Positions 34,468 to 42,886 of a stretch of 64,000 nucleotides of DNA are shown here, piece after piece (the first letter of the stretch is position 1; each line of letters begins with the position of its first letter). The DNA is from Novipirellula aureliae (GTDB taxonomy: Bacteria; Planctomycetota; Planctomycetia; Pirellulales; Pirellulaceae): assembly GCF_007860185.1 (NCBI RefSeq), contig NZ_SJPY01000005.1, forward strand, positions 468,713 through 532,712, given 5' to 3'. Below the pieces are notes generated by a model. The model worked only from the letters and a program-made list of their open reading frames with translations, was not told where the DNA came from and ran no database searches. The position numbers and the translations under genes were made by a program.

Positions 34468-35055
34468 ATGAAACGCTTTTCGCTTCGCCAACTCGTCATC
34501 ATTGCGCCGCTATTGGCTGCCCTAATAGCAACTTGGCATTCCGCTGTTGCTCGTAAAGAGCGACAGCATGCGATCGAACATTTTGAACGTTGTGTCGAGC
34601 GCAACGATGCATTGAATCTTGGAGGGGCCACTCAAATACTCGGCAGAGAATTCGTCGTTGGTCGAATTGCGGACGCGTCAAAGCAAAACCCCAACTTTGT
34701 ATTCGACGGTGGCGTGCGATTCGCGCAACTTATTCCTGATTGCCATGACTATACACGTGGGTCCGGAGATGGATACAACCTTTGCGGAATCGGTGGGGTG
34801 GTTGGCTCCTCAGCCTGGTCTGGGCCAGCCGGAACCCGCATCACTTCGTTGACATTTGAGGACGATACACTCAAAATCGAACTCCACGGGGATTTGCTGA
34901 TCGGTTCATTCATGTGTTCAATCCCGCGCAACGCTCCAGACGTGTACGTTTTACCGTGGCCATCTAAATCGCCTGACCCTCCTTCGCACAACCTACATGC
35001 AATGATTGCGGCCCGCCACGCAAACTCGATGACCCGAATACCAGACGGCGGGTAA
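34468..35055 (+). CDS. Membrane-anchored hypothetical protein (cassette gene)
   Basis: Starts 8 bp after the attC. The 195-residue product has an N-terminal anchor ('LVIIAPLLAALIATWHSAVA') and an outer domain with four Cys ('RCVERN', 'PDCHDY', 'YNLCGIGG', 'FMCSIPRN'). Its last codons reach into the next attC. No family recognised. Confidence 0.65.
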   Translation: MKRFSLRQLVIIAPLLAALIATWHSAVARKERQHAIEHFERCVERNDALNLGGATQILGREFVVGRIADASKQNPNFVFDGGVRFAQLIPDCHDYTRGSGDGYNLCGIGGVVGSSAWSGPAGTRITSLTFEDDTLKIELHGDLLIGSFMCSIPRNAPDVYVLPWPSKSPDPPSHNLHAMIAARHANSMTRIPDGG

Positions 35056-35137
35056 CCAAACCATGCACTGGAGCACGGCATCTGACGTTTTCCCAATAGA
35101 TAACCAATTCGCCGTGCCGTGATCGGCGGCGTTCGCC
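35050..35137 (+). other. attC site, type A
   Basis: 88 bp from GGGTAAC to GTTCGCC; arms 'GCACTGGAGCACGGC' and 'GCCGTGCCGTGATCGG'. Confidence 0.78.
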
Positions 35138-35172
35138 AAATCAAGTCTGCAACTTATAACCGAGTACTAACA

Positions 35173-35952
35173 ATGCGATCAAATATCTACGCCGCTTGCT
35201 TCCCTTTGATGGTATGCATATGTTCGACAGTCACAGCACAGGATTACAATCTGGTTGTTACTGCAGGCAGTGGGGAAGACCAAGAACGAGTCGAGTGTTA
35301 CGCCCAAGCGACGTTGGCCTCACTCCGAAAAGATTGGGGGGACGAAGCCATCCCGATCCTTGCTTATCCTGTGACAATTGAAATATCTCGAAGTAATGAC
35401 AAGGCGTGGGGTGTGTCAACTTACTATCCAGGACTAAAAAATCTCAAAATTGAAGTTGGTGGAGACTTTGAGGGGATTCTGAGCAATGCATTGCCAAGGC
35501 AACTGAGCCACTTGGTGCTTGCTGAGCGAATCGAGAAGGCACCGCGATGGGCGGAGATGGGAATTGGTTTGCTCAGCGAATCAAGAAACTCTCGGGATAG
35601 ACACTGGAAAGTGTTTCGTGAGGCAAGAGACGGCGGAATGCTCATGCCTTTTAACGAGCTACTCACGTATACCGAGTATCCAAAAGACGTTAGCGACGTT
35701 ATAAAAATGTATTCGCAATCCATGGTCGTGGCCCAGTATGTTGCAGAAACTTGGGATCGTGAAACTCTGATAAGGTTCGTATCGGATTCTAAACGCATCG
35801 ATCTTTCATCCGCCATTAAGAAACATTTGGGTTTCAACAGCGTAGGTGAATTTGAGTTAGGATTTCGTAATTGGGCCGCTGACAAGCGCAAAGGCGAACC
35901 AAGGGTTGAACCGGAGCCGGCCACAACGGTTTTTCGGCCATCTAAGCGTTAA
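35173..35952 (+). CDS. Exported peptidase-MA-like protein with degenerate zinc motif
   Basis: Start at ATG 35173; the 259-residue product opens with a signal peptide ('MRSNIYAACFPLMVCICSTVTA'). The core 'LPRQLSHLVLAERIEKAPRWAEMGIGLLSE' aligns by layout with gluzincin-like peptidase-MA proteins (HExxH, then 'PRW..EG.A'), but the expected HExxH is RQLSH. One His and both the Trp and downstream Glu remain. It is probably an inactive relative. The final residues are encoded by the following attC. Confidence 0.6.
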   Translation: MRSNIYAACFPLMVCICSTVTAQDYNLVVTAGSGEDQERVECYAQATLASLRKDWGDEAIPILAYPVTIEISRSNDKAWGVSTYYPGLKNLKIEVGGDFEGILSNALPRQLSHLVLAERIEKAPRWAEMGIGLLSESRNSRDRHWKVFREARDGGMLMPFNELLTYTEYPKDVSDVIKMYSQSMVVAQYVAETWDRETLIRFVSDSKRIDLSSAIKKHLGFNSVGEFELGFRNWAADKRKGEPRVEPEPATTVFRPSKR

Positions 35953-35982
35953 TCGGCTGGCCCGGTTACCCCAGCATTCGTC
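35893..35982 (+). other. attC site, type B, degenerate core
   Basis: 90 bp from GGCGAAC to ATTCGTC; arms 'TTGAACCGGAGCCGGCCA' and 'GGCTGGCCCGGTTACC'. The R' trinucleotide is ATT rather than GTT. Confidence 0.65.
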
Positions 35983-35991
35983 GACCAAATT

Positions 35992-36708
35992 ATGAGCACG
36001 TCTACTTACAACACGATCGCCGCCTTGCTAGCAATTGGAGTTCTGATTGCCTTTGTCGTGATGGTCATCTCGTTGATCGCCATGATCGTGCGGTGGAAAA
36101 CGCCGAAACGCCGTGGGCACGGGGTTCGATTGTTGGTCTCGCTCATTGCGATTCCGTGTTTGATTGGAATACAACAGGGCATACTCTGGTTGGTTTTCCT
36201 GCCGGCGCTTGGCCGTGAGCAAATGGCGGAGATCAACGCAGCCCGTGCTGAAAAGCTCGCCGAGACGTCCGTTGTACAGGTAGGCGACACTGCTCCACCC
36301 TTCACTCTGACAACCGTCAATGGAGATGAATTCTCGCTTCCGGATCATGGCAGTGTCATTCTGATAAATTTCTTTGCGACATGGTGCGGACCTTGCCAGA
36401 TCGAGCTTCCTCATCTCGAGCAAATCTGGACAGCAAATAGAAACAATACACGCTTTCGAATATTGGTAATCGGTCGCGAGGAAACGATGGAAGCGGTCCG
36501 GGATTATCGCAAAAAGAACGACTTTTCGTTTCCGATTGCTGCCGACCCCGATCGTTCCGTCTATTCGCTCTTCGCAAATGAAACGATTCCGCGCACACTG
36601 GTCGTTTCGCCCGATGGACAAATTATTTACTCAAAGGCTGGCTTCATGGAAGAAGACCTTGGCGAGCTGAATGCGGTTCTTGAAAAGCAACTCGCCAATC
36701 TCAGATAG
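35992..36708 (+). CDS. TlpA-like membrane thioredoxin (cassette gene)
   Basis: A 238-residue protein with two N-terminal membrane segments ('ALLAIGVLIAFVVMVISLIA', 'LLVSLIAIPCLIGIQQGILW') followed by a thioredoxin fold: 'GDTAPPFTLTTVNGDEFSLP', 'LINFFATWCGPCQIELPHLE' (CxxC) and 'IPRTLVVSPDGQIIYSKAG' with the cis-Pro. It would reduce or exchange disulfides outside the cytoplasm. It starts 10 bp after an attC. Confidence 0.85.
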   Translation: MSTSTYNTIAALLAIGVLIAFVVMVISLIAMIVRWKTPKRRGHGVRLLVSLIAIPCLIGIQQGILWLVFLPALGREQMAEINAARAEKLAETSVVQVGDTAPPFTLTTVNGDEFSLPDHGSVILINFFATWCGPCQIELPHLEQIWTANRNNTRFRILVIGREETMEAVRDYRKKNDFSFPIAADPDRSVYSLFANETIPRTLVVSPDGQIIYSKAGFMEEDLGELNAVLEKQLANLR

Positions 36709-36727
36709 CTCCCTTTCACAAATTACC

Positions 36728-36818
36728 GACGAACAATCGGATGCACCAAAGTCGCCGAACGGTGCGTTTTGACAATGGAGAGATAACTCCGGCGACTTGG
36801 TGATCCGTGGCGTCCGTC
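36728..36818 (+). other. attC site, type A, variant core
   Basis: 91 bp from GACGAAC to GTCCGTC; arms 'GCACCAAAGTCGCCG' and 'CGGCGACTTGGTGATCC'. R' is GTC rather than GTT. Confidence 0.72.
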
Positions 36819-36850
36819 GGAAATGAACTGACGTTCGCACAGCATTGGAA

Positions 36851-37294
36851 ATGATTGCTTCACTAGCGTTTGTATTCGGGATTGCAGTTTCGATCGTCGT
36901 ACTATGGGCGTGGCTAGGAGACTGGTCCCAGTCACGGGTTCGAAGATCCGATGATGAGTATTGGACGACTGCCCAATTGGCTTGTCCCTCCTGCGACACT
37001 CAATATCGCTTAGCGGACATCGCGACTCGCTGGATAACGTTTTCAGAATCTTCTCTAAATGGTGCCTCGATCCGTTGCCACGTGTGTTTGGAGATTGCGG
37101 AATACGAAAGAACTACCGGCACCCCACGGTTCCTCTCGTATGCGAGGCAGCCTCGCCTATGCCGAAAATGCGGCGAACGATACAATGGATTTCTCAAAAC
37201 AAACTGTCCGACCTGTGGATCAAACGAATCTCAAATCGCTTCTGACGTCAGGCTGATCATGATGCGCGACGAACCATCCGATGCAACCGAGTGA
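36851..37294 (+). CDS. Membrane protein with zinc ribbons (cassette gene)
   Basis: Start at ATG 36851. The 147-residue product has one N-terminal membrane segment ('SLAFVFGIAVSIVVLWAWLG') and four CxxC pairs ('CPSC', 'CHVC', 'CRKC', 'CPTC') that can form two zinc ribbons on the cytoplasmic side. It may bind nucleic acid or a protein partner. The last residues lie in the next attC. Confidence 0.68.
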   Translation: MIASLAFVFGIAVSIVVLWAWLGDWSQSRVRRSDDEYWTTAQLACPSCDTQYRLADIATRWITFSESSLNGASIRCHVCLEIAEYERTTGTPRFLSYARQPRLCRKCGERYNGFLKTNCPTCGSNESQIASDVRLIMMRDEPSDATE

Positions 37295-37357
37295 CGAAGT
37301 CGGGCGTTTTGAAGTGGATGATCAACCGTCGCCCTCGGCTGATCGATAACGTAACGT
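37268..37357 (+). other. attC site, type A
   Basis: 90 bp from GACGAAC to GTAACGT; close relative of the sites at 29537 and 30878. Confidence 0.75.
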
Positions 37358-37382
37358 GCCTTAGACAACGCCCTAAAAGCAA

Positions 37383-37520
37383 ATGGACACACTCCACCTC
37401 ATCACCGTACGCGAGATGGTGACCGCCGACGTACAGGCGTCGGGAGCGAAACTTGCCGTTCGCATCTCCTTGGGTGATGATTGGGTTTTAGCCAGATGTC
37501 GTAACGCACCCTTCGGGTGA
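37383..37520 (+). pseudogene. Cassette gene truncated by the MITE-like repeat
   Basis: ATG 37383 begins 'MDTLHLITVREMVTADVQAS' and after about 28 codons enters repeat copy 2 at 37466, which supplies the last codons and the stop. The start is 26 bp after an attC, so this was an ordinary cassette gene before insertion. Confidence 0.6.
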
Positions 37521-37602
37521 CGTTTTTCGCACTGCAAGCGTAGCTTGCAGACGACGAATTAGACGGCTTTGCCGTCATGGAAAGACTCACACACCCAAGG
37601 AC
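37466..37602 (-). repeat. 137-bp hairpin-rich MITE-like repeat, copy 2
   Basis: Inverted copy of 18427-18563 with about four differences, bounded by CTCCTTGGGTG and CACCCAAGGAC. It carries the same three hairpins. Confidence 0.88.
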
Positions 37603-37621
37603 GCCATGATGAGTATCAACG

Positions 37622-37698
37622 TGATAAACCGCCGTTGGCCACGACCGTTTCTGACCATCTCAACGGTATTCGGCCTGGCCAAAATAACCCTTAACGAT
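37622..37698 (+). other. attC-like site, type B, degenerate
   Basis: 'CCGCCGTTGGCCACGACCGTTT' and 'CGGCCTGGCCAAAATAACCC' recall the type B arms, but both core boxes are poorly preserved. Confidence 0.5.
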
Positions 37699-37718
37699 TT
37701 CCCCAGAACAGGCCATCC

Positions 37719-38156
37719 ATGAAACCATTAGCACTTAAGATAGCTTTTTCACTAATCGTCTCCACTATCAGTGTTTCGGCTGCAGAGCCCACGTATTCCG
37801 TCGAAAGTTTATCCGGCGTCATTCGAGAGCTAGGCAAAGATAAATATGAGCAACCAGTGAAAGACTGGCTATCCACGAATCGCCCCAAGCAGTTTGAGCG
37901 GCTTTTCGGAGAGCGGAACGATGAAGCAAAGGAAGCAGAGAAGAAAGACCAAGGTTTATTCTCGATTCTTTCGGAATTGAATGCGGCTATCGCAGATCCG
38001 CAGATCGCGTTGTTGGACTACTACATTAATGCGAAAGCATCCGCTGGCTGGGAGGTTGTGTCGATGACCGAAAACATCATTCTTTTCCGACGCTCGACAA
38101 AGAAAGACGCACAAGCGGATGTTACGAAAGGCTCGGAACCTCCAAGCGTGAAGTGA
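37719..38156 (+). CDS. Secreted hypothetical protein (last cassette gene)
   Basis: A 145-residue product with a signal peptide ('LKIAFSLIVSTISVSAAEP') and a charged helical mature part ('ELGKDKYEQPVKDWLSTNRP', 'ERLFGERNDEAKEAEKK'), then 'ASAGWEVVSMTENIILFRRS', a beta hairpin also seen in DUF4177-like domains. Its stop lies inside the final attC. Confidence 0.62.
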   Translation: MKPLALKIAFSLIVSTISVSAAEPTYSVESLSGVIRELGKDKYEQPVKDWLSTNRPKQFERLFGERNDEAKEAEKKDQGLFSILSELNAAIADPQIALLDYYINAKASAGWEVVSMTENIILFRRSTKKDAQADVTKGSEPPSVK

Positions 38157-38195
38157 CCTCGATGACTCGCCCACGCCGATCTCTAACGTTCGCCG
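38134..38195 (+). other. attC-like site, short (last of the array)
   Basis: 62 bp from CTCGGAAC to GTTCGCC. Arms 'AAGCGTG' and 'CACGCCGA' are short; length and layout resemble the classical 60-bp form. Confidence 0.5.
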
Positions 38196-38283
38196 AGTGA
38201 TGACCTAGTCTACTCATGACAGAGACGACAAACGTCGCCTGCCAGCGAGGGCGAGCGAAACGGGATCGAGTTGATAGCTCCTG

Positions 38284-38375
38284 TGCCGGGCAAAAGCAGT
38301 CCGGGCAAAGGTTCCGGGCGAAAAGCAGTCCGGCGAAAAGCAGTCCGGGCAAAAGCAGTCCGGCGAAAAGTTAAG
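38284..38375 (+). repeat. Minisatellite of AAAAGCAGTCCGG units
   Basis: About five imperfect copies of a 14-16 bp unit ('GGGCAAAAGCAGTCC', 'GGCGAAAAGCAGTCC') in tandem just beyond the last attC. No frame over it looks coding. Confidence 0.85.
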
Positions 38376-38766
38376 TGAGTCCAATTTTTCAGGTCGAGAA
38401 ATTACACGGGCTGAACTTTGTGGACTTGGCATATGTGACCGCAATCTGCCGAGCCTCCGCGGGCTCAATGGCATTCCGCTCTTTCAGATCGGGAATACAT
38501 CATTGTCCAAGAGCGGCAAGAAATGCTTAGCAGAACTTTTGGGGCAGTCTTTTGTTGAGGACATTGGATGTCGCTTAGCTTCTGCTGCGCTGTCCTATTC
38601 GTTGGGTCCCTGAGCAATCTGAATAACCTGATTAGCAGACGAATTCTCGAGTTGACCATCGACGAACGAGGACGGGCCGTACCATTGGATCCGTAAGCGC
38701 AGAGAATTCGTCGACGGAACTGGCAAGTATCAAACTCCCTTGGGTGCGACGCACCGAAAAATCTCT
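38376..38766. other. Spacer with possible gene debris
   Basis: A + frame reads protein-like for about 70 codons ('LCGLGICDRNLPSLRGLNGI') to a stop at 38610. A second frame then reads 'NNLISRRILELTIDERGRAV' to 38694. Without start, ribosome-binding site or homology I call this possible remnant sequence only. Confidence 0.3.
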
Positions 38767-38786
38767 AAAACGGTATGTACCGTTTT
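38767..38786. terminator. Possible terminator near tRNA-His
   Basis: AAAACGGTA / TACCGTTTT, a perfect 9-bp inverted repeat with a 2-nt spacer and A/T ends on both sides. It could work in either direction. Confidence 0.45.
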
Positions 38787-38872
38787 GGGCAATTGGGAAA
38801 ACGCCGCCCGGGCAGAACGCCCCGATTTACGATAGACCGCAGTTTGCGGGTAATTCGACAAGAAAAGTAAGG

Positions 38873-38947
38873 GGTGAGTGAGGGGATTTGAACCCCCGAC
38901 ATTCGGAACCACAATCCGACGCTCTAACCAACTGAGCTACACCCACC
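38873..38947 (-). tRNA. tRNA-His (anticodon GTG)
   Basis: Cloverleaf on the minus strand: acceptor GTGGGTG/CACTCAC with the extra G-1 opposite C73 that marks tRNA-His, D arm 'TAGCTCAGTTGGTTAGAGC', anticodon stem TCGGA/TCCGA with loop TTGTGGT (GTG), T arm GGGG-TTCAAAT-CCCC. Confidence 0.97.
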
Positions 38948-39274
38948 GGGAAACGACAAACAGGGTGATTGGGACACCCGCATTGCCTTTGAGCCCAGAA
39001 TTTATCTTGACAGACGCTTCAGGTCAACGGGCATTTTGGTGAGTTCGATACGAAGAGCGTCAAAAACAATAACTTTCGTATCGGACTCATCGATTGCCAC
39101 CCAAAACCATCCGATTTCTTATCCTACCATCGCTCAAACGCGATTCGTAACGGACAGCGTGATAGAATTGCTACAGATATCCAAACGAATTGGATAAAAC
39201 CGTGATCGCTTGTTTTGTCGCGACAGCGGAATAACGGAACGAGCTCATTTGCGTCTGGTCAAGAAGCAGGATGC
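38948..39274. other. Spacer, tRNA-His to carboxyltransferase gene
   Basis: 327 bp, A/T-richer than its surroundings; no gene seen. The tRNA promoter should lie in its left part on the minus strand. Confidence 0.5.
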
Positions 39275-40786
39275 TCAGGCTGACTCCGCTTCCCGCTTCT
39301 GCAGGAATTGCTTCGCAGGCATTTGGAACAGTAGCAGTAAGAGCAAGTCGCGATGTGATTTGAGGAGATTACCGTTTTCCTGGTAGACCTTTTCCAAGTC
39401 GAGGTCGTCGACGAGGTCGGCGGGGCGTCCCTTGTAAACCGCTTGGCCTCGCGAGCACTTCTTGACGACTTCCGGGTCAGGGCGGCCTGGTAATTTTCCG
39501 TACTTACCCATTATGACATCACGAAAAGGTTCACTCACCAATTCATAAGGATTGTCCTTCATGACATTAAAAACGGCCTGAGTCCCAACAATTTGACTGG
39601 TGGGGGTAACCAGGGGTAGGTAGCCTGCGGCTGCACGCACGCGAGGGATCTCCTCTTGGACCTTGGGCATCAATTCGAGCTTACCTTGGTCTTTCAACTG
39701 GTTATACAAATTGCTCAGCATCCCACCTGGGATTTGCGACTCAAGTTGGCTCTTGTCGATTTCTGGATAGCCGTGTGGGACCATGATTTTTTCTTCAATC
39801 ACATCGCACGCTTTTGTGCATTGATCATGATCCTTGCTGCCGAGTAGTTCGATTGCTTCGTTAATTGCCGCTTTCATTGCGTCGGTAGGTTCGGACGGCC
39901 ATGGGTTGCCGAAGGAATCCGCGTTTTTGTCGACCTCTTTCAGTTCGGTACGAATCTGCCGCAGTTCGTTATCGATTTCACTGGCGCGGTCGAAGTTGAC
40001 GTTTAGTTCAACGCCCAAGGCATCGGCGAAGTAGCGAATCAATTCGGCTGGCGGTTGACTGGTGGCACCCGCCATGGGTCCATAGGCGGTATCTAAGTTA
40101 CTAACTCCCGCCATCAAACCAACGACGTAGCTGGCAATCGCCAATCCATTGGTATCGTGGCTATGAAGCGTAATTTCAACGCCAGGAAAACTTTCTTTCA
40201 GAGCTCCTATTAGCGTCCAAGCATCAGCTGGGTGCAGCAATCCTGCCATATCTTTGATTGCCAAGGAATCAGCACCTGCGTCGACGCAACGCTTTGCAAA
40301 GTTGACGAAGTGCGCTTGGTCATGCACGGGGCTGGTTGTGTAGCTAAGGGCGGCCTCCGCGTGCCCGTTGAATGTTTTGGTCGACATGATCGCAGTGATC
40401 AGGTTGCGATGGTCGTTGAGGGCATCAAAGATACGGACTCGATCATTTCCTGTTCGGCACGCCTCTTTTATGAATTCGTAAACCAAATTGTCTGGGTAGG
40501 GGTTGTACCCAAACAGGTTTTGCCCCCGGCACAACGAGCGAATTTGGATTTTCCTGCCACTCGAGTCGCAGGTTTCACGAAACGCTTCAAGCCTTTCGAA
40601 GGGATCATCTCCTGTAAAACGAAGGCATGAATCGAGGGTTGCTCCGCCCCACAATTCCAATATGTCGTACCCCGAGTCGACTAGCATCGGCAGAACTCGC
40701 ATGCATTGTTCGGTACTCATTCGCGTCGCCAACAGGGATTGGTGGCCGTCGCGAAGTGAAGTGTCGATCAGGTTGACAGAGGGCAT
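39275..40786 (-). CDS. Biotin-dependent carboxyltransferase subunit (pyruvate carboxylase B / oxaloacetate decarboxylase alpha type)
   Basis: A 503-residue protein with an HMGL-like TIM barrel: 'LIDTSLRDGHQSLLATRM' (Asp and Arg of the active site), 'SLAIKDMAGLLHP' (carboxybiotin-carrying Lys) and 'ITLHSHDTNGLAIASY' (HxH metal ligands), followed by the conserved carboxyltransferase C-domain ('EIPRVRAAAGYLPLVTPTSQ', 'VIMGKYGKLPGRPDPEV'). No biotinyl (MKM) domain is present at the C-terminus, so a separate biotin carrier is required. The reaction moves a carboxyl group between carboxybiotin and pyruvate/oxaloacetate. Exact subtype not decidable. Confidence 0.88.
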   Translation of the reverse strand: MPSVNLIDTSLRDGHQSLLATRMSTEQCMRVLPMLVDSGYDILELWGGATLDSCLRFTGDDPFERLEAFRETCDSSGRKIQIRSLCRGQNLFGYNPYPDNLVYEFIKEACRTGNDRVRIFDALNDHRNLITAIMSTKTFNGHAEAALSYTTSPVHDQAHFVNFAKRCVDAGADSLAIKDMAGLLHPADAWTLIGALKESFPGVEITLHSHDTNGLAIASYVVGLMAGVSNLDTAYGPMAGATSQPPAELIRYFADALGVELNVNFDRASEIDNELRQIRTELKEVDKNADSFGNPWPSEPTDAMKAAINEAIELLGSKDHDQCTKACDVIEEKIMVPHGYPEIDKSQLESQIPGGMLSNLYNQLKDQGKLELMPKVQEEIPRVRAAAGYLPLVTPTSQIVGTQAVFNVMKDNPYELVSEPFRDVIMGKYGKLPGRPDPEVVKKCSRGQAVYKGRPADLVDDLDLEKVYQENGNLLKSHRDLLLLLLFQMPAKQFLQKREAESA

Positions 40787-40818
40787 AAATAGGCATTCCT
40801 TCGCAAGCGAAATCGGCT

Positions 40819-40852
40819 GCTTGCTTGATGGTTGGTGCTTGCTTGATGGTTG
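40819..40852. repeat. Short tandem duplication
   Basis: GCTTGCTTGATGGTTG occurs twice, 18 bp apart, 33 bp upstream of the carboxyltransferase start; it could alter the promoter region. Confidence 0.6.
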
Positions 40853-41065
40853 AAGTGCAGTTTTTCAGCCCATTGTCCACTTTTTCAAGGAATGTCAATC
40901 CACCACCGGCTAGTTTTTTGCGACACGGTACAGATTTCCGCATCTGTTTCGAGTGATCTTGACTTGGTCGTCCAAAACTTCCTATTTCCACGTGCAACAT
41001 CGTTAGGACGAACCATTCGTACTGGCGTTCATCCAAGCAGGCCCTTTACCACGTTCCATAAGAAT

Positions 41066-41716
41066 ATGTCAAAGCTTCAACCGTCCGTATTTTCTCGGAA
41101 ATCGCCTCGTTTTCTTCGGCTCCCAGCAATTTGCGTTGCCTTCGGACTCTGTTTCGTTGGCTGCAATTCGGAACCTTCGACCACGCCAAATCCGGCCCGT
41201 GTTGACGCCAAGTCGATGGCTCAGGCAACGCCTGAATCCGCCGACGTTGCCAACACGCCTTCGCCATCGGATGTCGTCTCGCAATTTCTTGATCGCGTCC
41301 GAAGGGGTGGCGAGACGACCGATGCGGGCCAGTTGTTGACACAGCGAGCTCAAGCGGAGCTGAAACGAATTGGCCGGACGGTCCAGCCGATTGGGACACC
41401 GGACGCTCGCTTTGACGTCCGCCAAGCTGCAGCCATCCCCAACGAACCTGGCTCGATGCTGGTGCAAAGCATTTGGACGGAACCGAACAGCGACGGGAGT
41501 CTTGGCCAATACGAGGTGGTCTGGGCCGTTCACCGCGAGCAAGCGGGCTGGCGAATCAGTGGCTTGGCAATGGAGATGAATCCAGGGCAACCGCCGATCG
41601 TGATCGATTTCGAAAATGGCGACGAAATGGCCAAGCTACTCGCTGGTTCGGAACAGGCAGAACCAGCGCATGTTCAGCAAGCGAATGGTGGTAGCGTAAA
41701 CGGCACGCAGCGATAA
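41066..41716 (+). CDS. Lipoprotein of unknown function
   Basis: Start at ATG 41066; 216 residues with a lipoprotein signal ('LPAICVAFGLCFVGC') and a Ser/Thr/Pro-rich linker. The C-terminal domain has 'ASQFLDRVRRGGETTDAGQL'-like helices ('VVSQFLDRVRRGG', 'LLTQRAQAELKRIG') and a strand-rich end 'GQYEVVWAVHREQAGWRISG', the layout of NTF2-like/DUF4878-type domains. Outer-membrane or periplasmic location inferred. Confidence 0.75.
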   Translation: MSKLQPSVFSRKSPRFLRLPAICVAFGLCFVGCNSEPSTTPNPARVDAKSMAQATPESADVANTPSPSDVVSQFLDRVRRGGETTDAGQLLTQRAQAELKRIGRTVQPIGTPDARFDVRQAAAIPNEPGSMLVQSIWTEPNSDGSLGQYEVVWAVHREQAGWRISGLAMEMNPGQPPIVIDFENGDEMAKLLAGSEQAEPAHVQQANGGSVNGTQR

Positions 41717-41854
41717 AAGGAATCGGCCAGCTCATCCGGCGCGTTGGGACGCATTTTCTTTTTCGTTAGCCGCGTACCCAGCGGGCCGCGCGCTTTGCAT
41801 TGCAAAACGCGTGAGGCGTTACCTGCACGGTTAAACAGGATGATCGGAATTTGC

Positions 41855-42886
41855 CTAATGTTCCTCGATCACCTCGCGGCCTCTTCGGGTGATAAGTGCT
41901 GCCAACACGATCGGGGACACACTTGGCGTAAAGAAACGCACCGCCCCATCGGCAAACAAGAAGTGTGAGCCTCCAGCGTGAAAACTGTGGAATCCAAAAC
42001 CTCTCGCATTCGTACAGTTGATCGCACAAGGGCCTCCTTGCGGCGGCCAAGTCGCACCCGTTCGCAGCGATCCTTGCAACCAATGCTCACCGTTGATCGG
42101 ATCTCCCCAACCGCCCCCTTCGGTTCCTCTCAAAAATGTGGTTGCGACAGGGTCGAGGCGGCCTGCGTTATAGACATCGGGGCCGCCCGTTCGTTCACCG
42201 ATCAATAGCGTGTGCGACAATCCATCGAGAATCCCCGCGAAGGTCCCTTTTTGGTTGCCGCCAAACATCTCACTTTTGACCTGCATGGCTCCTGTTCGAT
42301 CGTTGTGCATGATTGGACCATACGCGTAGGTCGCATAGACTCCTTTGACGCCCGTCGTCGGGCAGTAGTCGCTTGCCGCAATCGAGGTCGCGGTAAACGG
42401 CAATCCGATCGGCCTCGCATCAAACATGTAGCGTCTGCTTTCGGGTGCCCCCGGCGATGAGGGGCATTGATAGGTAGCGATCGTGTGGCCGATGAGTTCC
42501 ACATTATCAGCACTGGTTTGATCCATCGCCAAAGTGCTATGGTCGTAGCGTTCGTACAACGATTGTTGTTCGATGAATGGCAATAGCGCAACGCTCCATG
42601 GTTTCCCATTGAAAGCATCGGGTGGCGTTTCGAACCACCACGCCAAAGGCAGTTCGTTGAAGGCAGAATGGTAATTTGAAATCCCCAGACCCATTTGGTG
42701 CATCTGGTTGCTGCAACTCATGCGACGAGCTGAATCTCGCGCGGCTTGAACGGCTGGCAATAGCAAGCCCACCAACACGCCAATGATCGCGATGACCACT
42801 AACAATTCGACCAACGTAAATGCTAAGCGGGTTGAGTTAGGATTGGAATTCGGTCGTCGCTTCGAGGCACTATTGATATTCGACAT
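41855..42886 (-). CDS. DUF1559 protein with pilin-like N-terminus
   Basis: I use ATG 42886 (ATG 42898 is an alternative); either lies within or before the last codons of the kinase gene, so the genes overlap by 17-29 bp. The N-terminus has the class III signal 'RLAFTLVELLVVIAIIGVLV' with cleavage before Phe. 'LPAVQAARDSARRMSCSNQM' follows, and the DUF1559 end 'FHAGGSHFLFADGAVRFFT' (H-x-G-x-x-x-x-x-x-DG-V) is present. These are planctomycete-expanded pseudopilin-like surface proteins. Overlap with a signalling kinase suggests co-expression. Confidence 0.9.
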   Translation of the reverse strand: MSNINSASKRRPNSNPNSTRLAFTLVELLVVIAIIGVLVGLLLPAVQAARDSARRMSCSNQMHQMGLGISNYHSAFNELPLAWWFETPPDAFNGKPWSVALLPFIEQQSLYERYDHSTLAMDQTSADNVELIGHTIATYQCPSSPGAPESRRYMFDARPIGLPFTATSIAASDYCPTTGVKGVYATYAYGPIMHNDRTGAMQVKSEMFGGNQKGTFAGILDGLSHTLLIGERTGGPDVYNAGRLDPVATTFLRGTEGGGWGDPINGEHWLQGSLRTGATWPPQGGPCAINCTNARGFGFHSFHAGGSHFLFADGAVRFFTPSVSPIVLAALITRRGREVIEEH

